Assembly (NCBI RefSeq): GCF_000145235.1
Contig: NC_014391.1
Location: 4,472,001 to 4,536,000, forward strand
Length of the DNA: 64,000 nt
Source of the DNA: Micromonospora aurantiaca ATCC 27029
GTDB lineage: Bacteria; Actinomycetota; Actinomycetes; Mycobacteriales; Micromonosporaceae
Direction: 5' to 3'
Shown here: positions 8,174 to 16,701 of the stretch, piece by piece
Numbering within the stretch: position 1 is the first letter of the stretch
Layout: the number at the start of each line of letters is the position of its first letter
Notes under the pieces: generated by a model
What the model was told of the DNA's origin: nothing
Seen by the model: the letters and a program-made list of their open reading frames with translations, nothing else
The model's database searches: none
Program-made: the position numbers and the translations under genes

Positions 8174-9652
8174 ATGAGACTCGGTGCCACCGTTTCCCGC
8201 TCGTCCGTCCACCACCGCCTCCCGGATCGACACCGGGGGGACCTGCTGGTGCTGGGCGTCGAGGCGACGCTGCTGGTCACCGCCGTGGCGGTGGGCGCGA
8301 TGCTCAACCGCGCCGGAGTGGGCCTGCACGCCGACGCCGCGCCGCTCTACGCCACCTGGAGACCGCACCTGGGCTGGGGCACGCCGGCCGCGTTGGCGAT
8401 CGCCGTCGCGGTGGTCGGCCCCGGAACGCAGTGGGCCCGCACCGCCCGGTGGGGCCCTCTGCTGTCCGTCGGCTACCTGGCGGCGGTCGGCTGGACGCTC
8501 GCCCTGGCGCTGGTGGACGGCTGGTCGGCGGGGCTGACGACACGGCTCACCGCGCAGGCGGAGTATCTGCACGAGGTACCCCGGGTCACCGACGTCGGGC
8601 GGATGCTGGCCGGTTTCGCGGACCGCATCCTGGACTTCCAGCCGGACTCGTGGTCCACCCACACGGCCGGCCATCCACCAGGTGCCCTGCTGGTGTTCGT
8701 CGCACTCGACCGGGTCGGCCTGGGCGGTGGCACGGCCGCGGCGATGGCCTGCGTCCTGGTCGGGGCGAGCGTCGTGGTGTCCGTGCCGATCGTCCTACGG
8801 GCACTGGGCGCCGGAGGGGCCGCCCGCACGTCGTTGCCGTTCCTGGTGCTGCTGCCCGGAGCGGTCTGGGCGGGTGCCTCCGCCGACGGTCTCTTCACCG
8901 GGGTAGTGGCCGCCGGCCTCGCGCTGCTGGCCGTGCGGGGAACCGCGACCGCGTTGGCGGGCGGCGTGCTGCTCGGCTTCGCGCTGTACCTGTCCTACGG
9001 CTTCGTGCTCGTCGCGCCCCTGGCTCTCGTCGTGCTCGCGCTGCGTCCAGGAGGCCGGGTTGCCGCGCTGCTCGCCGGTGCGACCGGGGTGGCCACTGTG
9101 GCGACGGTGTTCACCGTCGCGGGTTTCCACTGGTGGCAGGGGTACGACCGGGTGGTCGAGCGCTACTACCAAGGCTGGGCGGCCGACCGTCCGTACGCCT
9201 ACTGGGTCTGGGCGAACCTGGCGGCGCTGCTGCTCTCTGCCGGTCCGGTCGTCGGACCGGCACTGCGCCGCACTCTGCACGCGGCCCGGGCCTGGCGAGG
9301 GTGGGACGGTTCCCCGGCACCGGCCGCTTGGACGCCCGGCACCGGCAGACCAGCACCTGGCGGTGACCCGCTGACCCACGTCGCGGTGCGGAACCGGCGG
9401 CTCGGCGCGCTCGCGCGACGGGTCGGGACACTGGGGCCGACCGTTCTGCTACCGGCCGCCGCGGTGCTGGCGGTGCTCGCCGCCGACCTGTCGGGCATGA
9501 GCAAGGCGGAGGTCGAGCGGATCTGGCTACCGTTCACGGTCTGGCTGCTCGTCGCCGTGGCGCACCTACCCGCCGCGACGCACCGCTGGTGGCTGGCCGG
9601 GCAGGCGCTCACCGCCCTCGCCGTCAATCACCTCGTGTTCACCGTCTCGTGA
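8174..9652 (+). CDS. Polytopic membrane protein, GT-C mannosyltransferase-like
   Basis: 492 residues with about 10-12 predicted hydrophobic segments and a large extracytoplasmic loop after the third (residues about 125-165, containing DFQPDSWSTHTAGHPPGA). The topology and the HPPGALL loop resemble actinobacterial GT-C-fold polyprenyl-dependent glycosyltransferases, but no diagnostic motif is certain. A C-terminal stretch (residues about 370-410) is Pro/Gly-rich and low complexity. There is no close Shine-Dalgarno. It probably acts with the neighbouring GT2 and epimerase in cell-surface glycan synthesis. Confidence 0.6.
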   Translation: MRLGATVSRSSVHHRLPDRHRGDLLVLGVEATLLVTAVAVGAMLNRAGVGLHADAAPLYATWRPHLGWGTPAALAIAVAVVGPGTQWARTARWGPLLSVGYLAAVGWTLALALVDGWSAGLTTRLTAQAEYLHEVPRVTDVGRMLAGFADRILDFQPDSWSTHTAGHPPGALLVFVALDRVGLGGGTAAAMACVLVGASVVVSVPIVLRALGAGGAARTSLPFLVLLPGAVWAGASADGLFTGVVAAGLALLAVRGTATALAGGVLLGFALYLSYGFVLVAPLALVVLALRPGGRVAALLAGATGVATVATVFTVAGFHWWQGYDRVVERYYQGWAADRPYAYWVWANLAALLLSAGPVVGPALRRTLHAARAWRGWDGSPAPAAWTPGTGRPAPGGDPLTHVAVRNRRLGALARRVGTLGPTVLLPAAAVLAVLAADLSGMSKAEVERIWLPFTVWLLVAVAHLPAATHRWWLAGQALTALAVNHLVFTVS

Positions 9653-9689
9653 GCCGCCCTGCCGCCGGTGGCGGGCCGGGGCGGGCCGC

Positions 9690-10751
9690 TCAGACCGACA
9701 CGGCGGCGCGTTCCCGCAGCGGATCCGTGGCGAAGGCGGCCACCCCGTCGGCGAAGCTGACCCGTGCGGTGTATCCGAGCAGGTCACGTGCGCGGCGAGG
9801 GTCGGCGACCACGTGCCGCACGTCGGCCGGCCGGGCACCGCCGACGACCACCGGCGCCGGACCGTCCATCGCCGCCGCCAAGGCGGTGGCGAGATCACCG
9901 ACTGTGTGCGGCCGGCCGGAGCAGACGTTCACCGGCACCAGGCCGTCCGGAGCCGGAGCGGTCAGCGCCAGCACGTTGGCGCGCGCCACGTCGGAGACGT
10001 GCACGAAGTCGCGCTGCTGCAAGCCGTCCTCGTAGAGGCGCGGCGGCCGGCCGTGGGCCAGCGCCGACCGGAAGATCGACGCGACTCCGGCGTACGGCGT
10101 GTCGCGGGGCATCCGGGGGCCGTACACGTTGTGGTAGCGCAGTGCCCAGACCCCCGCCCCGGTCTGCCGGCTCCACGCGGCGGCCAGGTTCTCCTGGGCC
10201 AGTTTGCTGGCCGCGTAGGTGCTGCGCGGTTCGAGCGGGGCGTCCTCCGGCACGAGCGCGCTGGCGAGTGCGCCGGCGCAGACCGGGCAGGTGGGGTCGT
10301 ACCGGCCGACGGCGACATCGGCGGCGCGGCGCGGGGCCGGCCGGACGACGCCGTGCCGGGCGCACGTGTATCGCCCTTCGCCGTAGACGACCATGGAACT
10401 CGCCAGCACCAGGCGAGACACGCCGGCCCGGTGCATCGCTGCCAGCAGCACCGCCGTGCCGTAGTCGTTGTGGCTGACGTAGTCGGGCGCGTCCGACGGG
10501 TCCAGCCCGTGCCCGACCATCGCCGCCTGGTGACACACGGCGTCGACGCCCGCCAGCAGATCGTCGAGCAGGTGCGCATCGCGGATGTCGCCGACAACCG
10601 GTTCATGGCGGCGGAACCACTCGGGCGGCTCACTCCCGTGCGCCTGGGGCAACAGCGCGTCCAGGCACACCACCTGATGGCCTTGCGCGACGAGCAGGTC
10701 CGCGACCTGCGATCCGATGAACCCGGCGGCGCCGGTGACGAGTACCCGCAT
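9690..10751 (-). CDS. NAD-dependent nucleotide-sugar epimerase (dTDP-rhamnose 4-epimerase-like)
   Basis: A 353-residue extended SDR: GAAGFIGSQ Rossmann motif at residues 7-15, DIRD, SSMVVYG, and catalytic STYAASKLAQE (Tyr-x3-Lys). An insertion with C-x2-H and CPVC (residues about 120-150) forms a small zinc-ribbon-like element that I associate with the dTDP-L-rhamnose 4-epimerase-type subgroup. Its role is to supply an epimerised dTDP-sugar for surface glycosylation. It is convergent with the upstream membrane protein and divergent from the oxidoreductase at 10938. Confidence 0.8.
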   Translation of the reverse strand: MRVLVTGAAGFIGSQVADLLVAQGHQVVCLDALLPQAHGSEPPEWFRRHEPVVGDIRDAHLLDDLLAGVDAVCHQAAMVGHGLDPSDAPDYVSHNDYGTAVLLAAMHRAGVSRLVLASSMVVYGEGRYTCARHGVVRPAPRRAADVAVGRYDPTCPVCAGALASALVPEDAPLEPRSTYAASKLAQENLAAAWSRQTGAGVWALRYHNVYGPRMPRDTPYAGVASIFRSALAHGRPPRLYEDGLQQRDFVHVSDVARANVLALTAPAPDGLVPVNVCSGRPHTVGDLATALAAAMDGPAPVVVGGARPADVRHVVADPRRARDLLGYTARVSFADGVAAFATDPLRERAAVSV

Positions 10752-10813
10752 TGCGTCACGCTAGGTCAGCGGAGAAGCCGCCGGGGCTCGTTCGGCTCCG
10801 ACGTCAGCACTTC

Positions 10814-10844
10814 GTAAGGGGACGGCCGGTAAGCCTTCGGTAAT
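10814..10844. promoter_or_regulatory. GTAAG direct repeats in divergent promoter
   Basis: GTAAG at 10814, GTAAG at 10829 and GTAAT at 10840 lie between the epimerase (start 10751) and the oxidoreductase (start 10938). The last two are 11 bases apart, GTAAG-N6-GTAAT, matching CTTAC-N6-CTTAC at 8076-8091. This suggests one regulator for both divergent promoters. Confidence 0.4.
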
Positions 10845-10937
10845 GCGGCAAAGCCCGCCCGAGGGCGCCGTTGCCGGTTAGCGTCCTGCACGAAGCCCGT
10901 CGCGTCCGGTCCGACGGCCTCGCCGACTGGAGGAACC

Positions 10938-12269
10938 GTGCCAGCCGACCCGCCGTCCGACGAACCACCTGCCGCCTACCCGGCGCGGCTGTGGCGTACG
11001 TTGGACCGGCATCGCCCGCCCGGAGCCGACGCCGCCGCCGACGCGTGGCGCAGTCCGGTGCGTGGTCCCTGGCTGACGTCCGTGTTCGGCGTCGTCCTGC
11101 TCGCCACGCTTCCGTTGGTGATCATCACCGGTTTCCTGGACTGGATCGCGTACGGTCCCCGGCTCGGCCAGGCATTTCCCAGCGACGTGGGCTGGCTGCA
11201 CCCTCCCGTCTTCGACTGGCCGACCCGTCCCGCCTGGCTGTTCCGGCTCACCCAGGGACTGCACGTGACGCTCGGCATCGTGCTGCTACCGGTGGTCGTG
11301 GCGAAACTCTGGTCAGTGGTACCCAAGCTGTTCGACTGGCCGCCGGCCCGGTCCGTGGCCCAGGTGCTCGAACGGCTCTCCCTACTGCTCCTGGTGGGCG
11401 GAATCCTCTTCGAGACGGCCACCGGCCTGCTCAACATCCAGTACGCCTACCTGTTCGGATTCGACTTCTACACCGCGCACTGGTACGGCGCCTGGATCTT
11501 CACCGCCGCCCTCGTCGCGCACGTGCTGATCAAGCTTCCTCGTACGATCTCCGCGCTGCGCGGCCCGCGCTTCATGCGTACGACGGCGGAGGAGACAGTG
11601 CCGGAGCCGCCGGATCCGGACGGGCTGGTGGCCCGCCGGCCCGGCCCGGCGACGATGAGCCGGCGTGGCGTCCTCGCCCTGACCGGGGGCGGCGCGTTGT
11701 TGCTGGCTGCGCTGACCGTCGGGCAGGGCCTGGACGGGGTGCTGCGCCGTACCGCGCTGCTGCTACCACGGGGCCGGCAGCACGACGACGGACCCAACGG
11801 TTTCCCGGTCAACCGGACCGCCGCCGCGGCCGGTGTCCGACCCGACGACACCGGTGCTCAGTGGCGGCTGACGGTGCGCGCCGGCAGCCGCACGGTGGAG
11901 GTGGACCGCGACGGCCTGCTCGCGATGACGCAGCACACCGCGGACCTGCCGATCGCCTGCGTGGAGGGCTGGTCGACGACGCAGACCTGGACGGGGGTGC
12001 GGCTACGGGACCTCGCGGCGCTGGTCGGCGCAGCCGGCAGCGCCGTGGCGCGGGTCGAGTCGCTGGAACGGGGCGGTCTGTTCCGTCAGGCCCGGTTACA
12101 GGTCAACCAGGTCCGCCACCCCGACTCGCTGCTCGCCCTGAGAGTCAACGGCGTGGACCTCTCGGCCGACCACGGCTACCCCGCCCGGGTCGTCGTGCCG
12201 GCGCTGCCGGGCGTGCACTGCACGAAGTGGGTCCGCGACATCACCTTCGAGGACCAGCCTGATGACTGA
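10938..12269 (+). CDS. Membrane-anchored molybdopterin-dependent oxidoreductase (sulfite-oxidase fold)
   Basis: 443 residues. Residues about 50-225 carry four or five membrane segments with His residues (cytochrome b561-like or plain anchor), then a TM near 245-260. Residues about 290-440 form the oxidoreductase molybdopterin-binding domain, with IACVEGWSTTQTWTGV supplying the Cys that coordinates molybdenum and YPARVVVPALPG...KWVRDI at the end. It therefore acts on the outer membrane face; the substrate is unknown (methionine sulfoxide or sulfite are possibilities). GTG start with AGGA upstream. It overlaps the next gene by eight bases. The MoeA-like gene at 29827 could serve the same cofactor. 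Confidence 0.82.
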   Translation: MPADPPSDEPPAAYPARLWRTLDRHRPPGADAAADAWRSPVRGPWLTSVFGVVLLATLPLVIITGFLDWIAYGPRLGQAFPSDVGWLHPPVFDWPTRPAWLFRLTQGLHVTLGIVLLPVVVAKLWSVVPKLFDWPPARSVAQVLERLSLLLLVGGILFETATGLLNIQYAYLFGFDFYTAHWYGAWIFTAALVAHVLIKLPRTISALRGPRFMRTTAEETVPEPPDPDGLVARRPGPATMSRRGVLALTGGGALLLAALTVGQGLDGVLRRTALLLPRGRQHDDGPNGFPVNRTAAAAGVRPDDTGAQWRLTVRAGSRTVEVDRDGLLAMTQHTADLPIACVEGWSTTQTWTGVRLRDLAALVGAAGSAVARVESLERGGLFRQARLQVNQVRHPDSLLALRVNGVDLSADHGYPARVVVPALPGVHCTKWVRDITFEDQPDD

Positions 12270-12765
12270 GTTCCGGCGTGGCTACGGCGCCGCGCCCTGG
12301 CACCTGCTGCTCCTGCTGGGCTGCTTCGCGGTGACCGGCTGGATTGCTCTGCGGCTGGCCGGAGAACCGGCCGCCGGCCGGATGCTGCTCTGGTTCGTCG
12401 GCGCGGTCGTCGCCCACGACCTGCTCCTGTTCCCCTTCTACGCGCTGGTCGACCGGGCGCTGCGCGCCGCGGTGTGCGGCCCCGGGCGCCGATCGGCGCT
12501 GAATCACGTGCGGGTGCCCGCGCTCGCCTCCGGACTGCTGCTGCTCGTCTATCTTCCCGGCATCCTCGGGCTCGGCGGCGACACGTACACGGCGGCGACC
12601 GGCCTGACCCCGCAGCCGCTGCTGGCCCGCTGGCTGCTGGCCAGCGCAGCGATCTTCGCGGTCAGCGCGGCGCTCTACGCGCTGCGGCACCGTCGTGGCA
12701 CGCTGCGTCCGCAGCGACGCCGGACTCCAGGACGAGCAGCCCGTCGACCACCGGCGGAGACGTGA
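12262..12765 (+). CDS. Four-TM membrane protein of the oxidoreductase operon
   Basis: 167 residues with four hydrophobic helices and an Arg/Pro-rich cytoplasmic tail. It overlaps the molybdopterin oxidoreductase gene by eight bases and is surely co-transcribed; the pairing suggests a membrane partner or electron-transfer scaffold. No catalytic motif is seen. I do not recognise the family. Confidence 0.65.
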   Translation: MTEFRRGYGAAPWHLLLLLGCFAVTGWIALRLAGEPAAGRMLLWFVGAVVAHDLLLFPFYALVDRALRAAVCGPGRRSALNHVRVPALASGLLLLVYLPGILGLGGDTYTAATGLTPQPLLARWLLASAAIFAVSAALYALRHRRGTLRPQRRRTPGRAARRPPAET

Positions 12766-12921
12766 GAATCAGGTGATCCTGCGCGGCCAGGGGCCGGTCC
12801 GACATCCGCTCATGTCCGGTCCTCGTAGCGCTTCCCTGCCCGGTGCGGACGCCTTGACCGCCGGCGTTCTCGCCCTCGCCGCCTGCGGCGCCGCGCCGCG
12901 GGTATCGGCCGCTCGGCGTGG

Positions 12922-13506
12922 TCAGAGGCCGGCGGCGGCGTCGTACCGGCGCCGCAGGTCGGCCATCTCCGACGGGGGCAACGCCTCCCTGAGTGCCAGG
13001 ACCTCGTACTTGTCGGGGAACATCTCCCGTAGCCGGTCGACGAACCTGACGTCGGCGGTCGCCTCGACCACCTTGATGCCGGGAGGCTGGGTGGTCATGT
13101 CCATGATCACCGGGCCGACGAGTTTGACCGCCCCGTCCCAGTGGCGCTTCTGTTCGGCGACGCCGCAGAGGTGGAAGCCGTAGACCGTCCGGACGTCGGC
13201 CAGGGTGGCGGCCCCGGTGGGCTCGTGGCCGTAGACATGGACTCCGCAGACGACCGCCGGCGCGGCCTGCTCTCCGGCCGGCACCTGCGGGGCGGTGTGC
13301 CCGGCGTGCTGGTGATGTGCCGGGTCCGCCTGCTCGAGGGTCGTACGCATCCGGGCCAGGATCTGCCGGCGGAGATCTGCCGGGTCCGTCCTCGGGGTGG
13401 TCGAGGTGACCACGGCGGCCACACCGATCGACGCGGCCAGCAGGCACACCTCGATCCACACGACGCGGCTCCGGTACCAGCCGCCGGCGCCTACCCGGGA
13501 AGTCAT
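12922..13506 (-). CDS. Unknown membrane-anchored protein
   Basis: 194 residues: short basic N-terminus, one TM (residues about 16-33, VWIEVCLLAASIGVAAVVTS), a His-rich extracytoplasmic stretch (HHQHAGH near residue 64) and a folded C-terminal part with VVCGVHVYGHEP and FHLCGVAEQKRHW. It has no family I recognise. The ATG is preceded by GAGGTG. It lies downstream of the LPMO on the same strand, beyond a strong terminator, so it is probably independent. The region between it and 12765 holds nothing recognisable. Confidence 0.6.
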   Translation of the reverse strand: MTSRVGAGGWYRSRVVWIEVCLLAASIGVAAVVTSTTPRTDPADLRRQILARMRTTLEQADPAHHQHAGHTAPQVPAGEQAAPAVVCGVHVYGHEPTGAATLADVRTVYGFHLCGVAEQKRHWDGAVKLVGPVIMDMTTQPPGIKVVEATADVRFVDRLREMFPDKYEVLALREALPPSEMADLRRRYDAAAGL

Positions 13507-13555
13507 GATCGTTCTTCACCTCGTCGCGGTTCCTGATGGTGGCGGAGGGCACCGA

Positions 13556-13588
13556 CGGTGGGGTGGCGCGTGCCGCGCCACCCCACCG
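13556..13588 (-). terminator. Strong hairpin after the LPMO gene
   Basis: A perfect 15-base-pair GC stem (CGGTGGGGTGGCGCG and its complement) closes a 3-base loop, ten bases past the LPMO stop on the minus strand. There is no U tract, as is common in actinomycetes. Confidence 0.8.
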
Positions 13589-13597
13589 CAGATGCTG

Positions 13598-14665
13598 TTA
13601 CCGAGCGGTGCAGGTGAGGGTGGGTGTGGAGTTGGTGCCGTTCCAGGAGGCGTTGAAGCCGAAGCTGGTGGAGCCGTTGGCGCTCAGGGAACCGTTGTAA
13701 CCGACGTTCGACGCGGTGACCGACGAACCGCTCGAGGTGACCGTCGCGTTCCAGGCGTTGGTGATGCTCTGGCCGTTGGGCCAGGTCCATGCCACCGTCC
13801 ATCCGGAGATGGCGGCGTTGCCGGCCCGGACGGTGACCTCGGCGCCGAATCCACCGGACCACTCGTTGGTCTTGCGGTAGGTGGCGGTGCAGGCACCGTT
13901 TCCGGCCGGCGGCGGCGTGGTGGGCGGCGGAGTCGTCGGCGGCGGGGTGGTGGGCGGCGGCGTGGTGGGCGGCGGGGTCGTCGGCGGCGGGTTGCCGCCG
14001 CCGCCGAAGATCACGTCACTGCAGAGGTAGTACGGCTGGTCGAGGTGGGACGCCTGCCAGATGGTGTAGACGACGTGCCGCCCGGTGCGGTTGCCCGCGT
14101 TCACCTGCGCCTCGTAGAGCCCGGTGGTCGGGTAGCTGCCGGTGCGGAGTACCAGCTCGAGGCTGTTCCAGGTGAGGGGCTGGGTGGTCGGGTCGAAACC
14201 CTGCTTCGTGATGTAGATCAACATGTAGTCGGCGCCGTGCTTGGCGCCGTCGGTCAGTGTGAGGGTGAAGTTGTTCGGCATCGGCTTCGCGGTCCACGCG
14301 CCGACCGCGTCGAGCGAGGCGTACAGGCCGCCCTGGGTGCGACCGCCGCTGCACAGCTGTCCGTCCGGCACGGCGGCCTGGTGGTTGCCGCCGACGTTCT
14401 CGCGGTACAGGCCGTTCCAGTTCCACATCGTGTTCGGGTTGGCCTGCCACGCCTGCCAGCACATCGGGTCGGTCTGGGCCATGGTGGGGTTGAGGTGATC
14501 GGAACCCCAGCGCTCCCAGCATCCGTAGTTGCGTGTCGGCGGGTTGGTGACCGATCCGTGCGCCGAGGCCGGATCGGCCTGGTTGACGACGACCATCGTG
14601 AACGAGGCGAGGAGAACTGCGACCGCGCCCAGTCCCAGACGGCGTCCTGTCCGTGAGATTTTCAT
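13598..14665 (-). CDS. Secreted AA10 lytic polysaccharide monooxygenase with CBM2
   Basis: 355 residues. Signal peptide 1-35 ends ...DPASA, leaving His36 as the mature N-terminus; His36 and His143 (GAKHGADY) form the copper histidine brace. The catalytic domain runs to about residue 225. A linker made of repeated PPPTT units follows, then a family 2 carbohydrate-binding module (about 255-355, CTATYRKTNEWSGGFGAEV, SISGW-type Trp residues). AA10 enzymes oxidatively cleave cellulose or chitin; the CBM2 favours cellulose. It is a single-gene transcript with an AT-rich upstream region (14800-14835) and a terminator at 13556-13588. Confidence 0.95.
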   Translation of the reverse strand: MKISRTGRRLGLGAVAVLLASFTMVVVNQADPASAHGSVTNPPTRNYGCWERWGSDHLNPTMAQTDPMCWQAWQANPNTMWNWNGLYRENVGGNHQAAVPDGQLCSGGRTQGGLYASLDAVGAWTAKPMPNNFTLTLTDGAKHGADYMLIYITKQGFDPTTQPLTWNSLELVLRTGSYPTTGLYEAQVNAGNRTGRHVVYTIWQASHLDQPYYLCSDVIFGGGGNPPPTTPPPTTPPPTTPPPTTPPPTTPPPAGNGACTATYRKTNEWSGGFGAEVTVRAGNAAISGWTVAWTWPNGQSITNAWNATVTSSGSSVTASNVGYNGSLSANGSTSFGFNASWNGTNSTPTLTCTAR

Positions 14666-14802
14666 GATGCTCCAGTGGATGCGCCGGCGCCCAGTGGCCC
14701 TCGCTGGGTGCCCACCCCGGAGAAGGTGACGCCGATCGATTCAAGCCGTCCCAGGGGTGGACGGCACTGCTGCCCAGCAGCGCATGGCGACTCCCAGCCA
14801 CG

Positions 14803-14835
14803 ATGTTAGTAAAGACGGCTGTCAATGTAAATCGA
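14803..14835 (-). promoter_or_regulatory. AT-rich upstream element of the LPMO gene
   Basis: In minus-strand sense this segment carries TTTACA, a perfect TTGACA and TTTACTAA within about 30 bases, conspicuously AT-rich in this genome. A properly spaced -10 is not obvious, so it may be a promoter plus operator for sugar-responsive control. Low confidence in the exact boxes. Confidence 0.3.
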
Positions 14836-14850
14836 TACCGGCGTATCGGG

Positions 14851-15804
14851 TCAGACGACGGTCACGATGACTTTCCCGAGGGCACGGCCCTCTCCGACGT
14901 GGGCCAACGCCTCGGGCACCTCATCGAGTGTGAAGGAACGGTCGATGTGGATGGTGAGGTCACCCGTGGCGCAGAGGTCGGCCACCGGTTCGAAATGCGT
15001 CGGCCCTTCCTTGACGGCGAGCACACCCAGGCGGCGGTGGGTGAGCCGGCCGGCCGCGGCACCGATCGTCAGTACGCGGAGCAGCGCCGGGACGGAGCCG
15101 CCGACGCACCGGTAACGGCCGCCGGGGGCCAGTGCCCGGCGGTAGTCGAACACCGACCGGTGCGCGACCAGGTCGAGGATGAGGTCGTACGGGCCGCTGC
15201 GGGTGAAGTCCTGGCTGCGGTAGTCGATCACCTCGTCCGCGCCGACCGATCGCATGAAGTCGAGCTTGCCGGCGTTGTCGACGCCGGTCACCTCGGCGCC
15301 GAACTGTTTGGCAACCTGAATGGCGAATGAGCCCGATCCGCCGCCGGCACCGTTGATCAAAACCCGTTTTCCGGCTGCCGCGCCTTGAGTCCCTTGCCAT
15401 GCGATGGCACCCGCCTGCGGAATCGCTGAGGCCTCGGCGTAGGTCAGGGCGGCGGGCTTATGGGCCAGAACCGACTCGGGAGCGATCGCGTACTCGGCGA
15501 AGCCGCCCTTGAGCATGAGGTTGTCACCGTACACCGCGTCACCGGGCCGGAACCGGGTGACCGCCGGGCCGACCGCATCGACCCGGCCTGCGATGTCCGA
15601 ACCGAGTGTCCGGCGTGCCGGTGAGCGCAGCCCACCGATGCGCGAATACAGCGGCGAGCCGCGCAGGGTCTCCCAGTCGCTCAGGTTGACCGAGGTCGCT
15701 GCGATCTTGACGAGCACCTGCCGGCCGGTGGGAGACGGCTTGGAGACGTCCTCGATCCGTAGCACATCCGGCGACCCGTACCGGTCGTACACAACCGCTC
15801 TCAT
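14851..15804 (-). CDS. NADPH:quinone oxidoreductase-like MDR protein
   Basis: 317-residue zinc-free medium-chain reductase. The N-terminal GroES-like domain has SVNLSDWETLRG, LGSDIAGRV and PGDAVYG; the nucleotide-binding domain has VLINGAGGGSGSFAIQVAKQFGAEV (GxGxxG type) near residue 150. The family reduces quinones or enals with NADPH. It stands alone between the LPMO and the nitrite-reductase operon; its substrate is not predictable. Confidence 0.85.
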   Translation of the reverse strand: MRAVVYDRYGSPDVLRIEDVSKPSPTGRQVLVKIAATSVNLSDWETLRGSPLYSRIGGLRSPARRTLGSDIAGRVDAVGPAVTRFRPGDAVYGDNLMLKGGFAEYAIAPESVLAHKPAALTYAEASAIPQAGAIAWQGTQGAAAGKRVLINGAGGGSGSFAIQVAKQFGAEVTGVDNAGKLDFMRSVGADEVIDYRSQDFTRSGPYDLILDLVAHRSVFDYRRALAPGGRYRCVGGSVPALLRVLTIGAAAGRLTHRRLGVLAVKEGPTHFEPVADLCATGDLTIHIDRSFTLDEVPEALAHVGEGRALGKVIVTVV

Positions 15805-15933
15805 CCACGCACCCCTAGCCCTTCACCCAGGCGCTCCGGCCGCACTATGCCCACGGCCGGCAGGCAACGGCCTCTTGGTAGCAGACAGAGACAAGGAACC
15901 AACCGCCTCCGAGTGGGGGACGTTGCGCACGGA

Positions 15934-16701
15934 TCAGAGCGTCGCCAGCACCCCGGCCAGAACGACCAGGCAGCAACCGATCTCGATCATCCCGACCTGC
16001 ACAGGGCGGAGCCGGCGTGCCGGCAGCAGCGCGGCCCGGAGCAGGAGCAGCAGGAAGACCGGACCGAGCAGCACATCCACCAGCCAGACCACGGCGGCCA
16101 GGGCGAGCACGTGGTATCCGACGGAGAGACGGAGGAAGCGGCTGTCACCGCGTTGCCGGATCATCGTCTTGACATAGAGGACAGTGCCGAACAAGTAGAG
16201 CAGGAGCACTGCGAAGGCCGGGGTGACCCGGGTGACGGACACACCGGCGATGGTCGCCGCGACGAAGACCAGCAGGCAGCTCTGCGCCACCGAGGCCAAG
16301 TCGTTGAGCAGGGCCCGTTCCCGGCGACGCCAGGCGTATCCGGCGTTGACCGCCAGCAGCGCGGCGTAGCCCGGGGCGTACCAGAGGACAGCGGGCCGGG
16401 CGAGCGCCACGGTCGCCGCGAGCGGCGCCGCCAGCAGGCCGTACGCCAGCAGCTGGGGGGTGAAGCGGCTCGGCCGACGGCTCTTGATCGCCTGGAAGGC
16501 GTAATACGACAGCAGGTAGCCGGTCAGCCAGGCGCCGAGCAGCGGCAGGTGCGGCCAGCGCGGGCCGGCCAAGGCCACCCCCACGGTGTACGGCAGCAGG
16601 AGCATCGCCCACGCGCCGTGCTGGGGTGGGACGAACTGCCGCACGCGGCGGCGGCGCATTACCGGGCGGTCGGCTACGACAGCGGTGTTCATGGTGGTCA
16701 C
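15934..16701 (-). CDS. YwiC-like integral membrane protein
   Basis: 255 residues with about seven TM helices and the N-terminal PPQHGAWAMLLLPY motif of the YwiC-like family (PF14256), which often accompanies nitrate/nitrite respiration genes. Its biochemical role is unknown. The GTG start (16699-16701) overlaps the TGA of the nitrite reductase by four bases, so it is the last gene of the coupled operon running from 21207. Confidence 0.82.
   Translation of the reverse strand: MTTMNTAVVADRPVMRRRRVRQFVPPQHGAWAMLLLPYTVGVALAGPRWPHLPLLGAWLTGYLLSYYAFQAIKSRRPSRFTPQLLAYGLLAAPLAATVALARPAVLWYAPGYAALLAVNAGYAWRRRERALLNDLASVAQSCLLVFVAATIAGVSVTRVTPAFAVLLLYLFGTVLYVKTMIRQRGDSRFLRLSVGYHVLALAAVVWLVDVLLGPVFLLLLLRAALLPARRLRPVQVGMIEIGCCLVVLAGVLATL

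Noticed and set aside
12766..12921. Possible short gene between the membrane protein and the unknown protein
   Set aside because: No frame with a ribosome site and plausible composition; only short shadow frames.
13915..13995. Tandem GGCGG-type repeat
   Set aside because: It encodes the PPPTT linker between the LPMO catalytic domain and the CBM2, so it is a protein linker and not a DNA repeat element.
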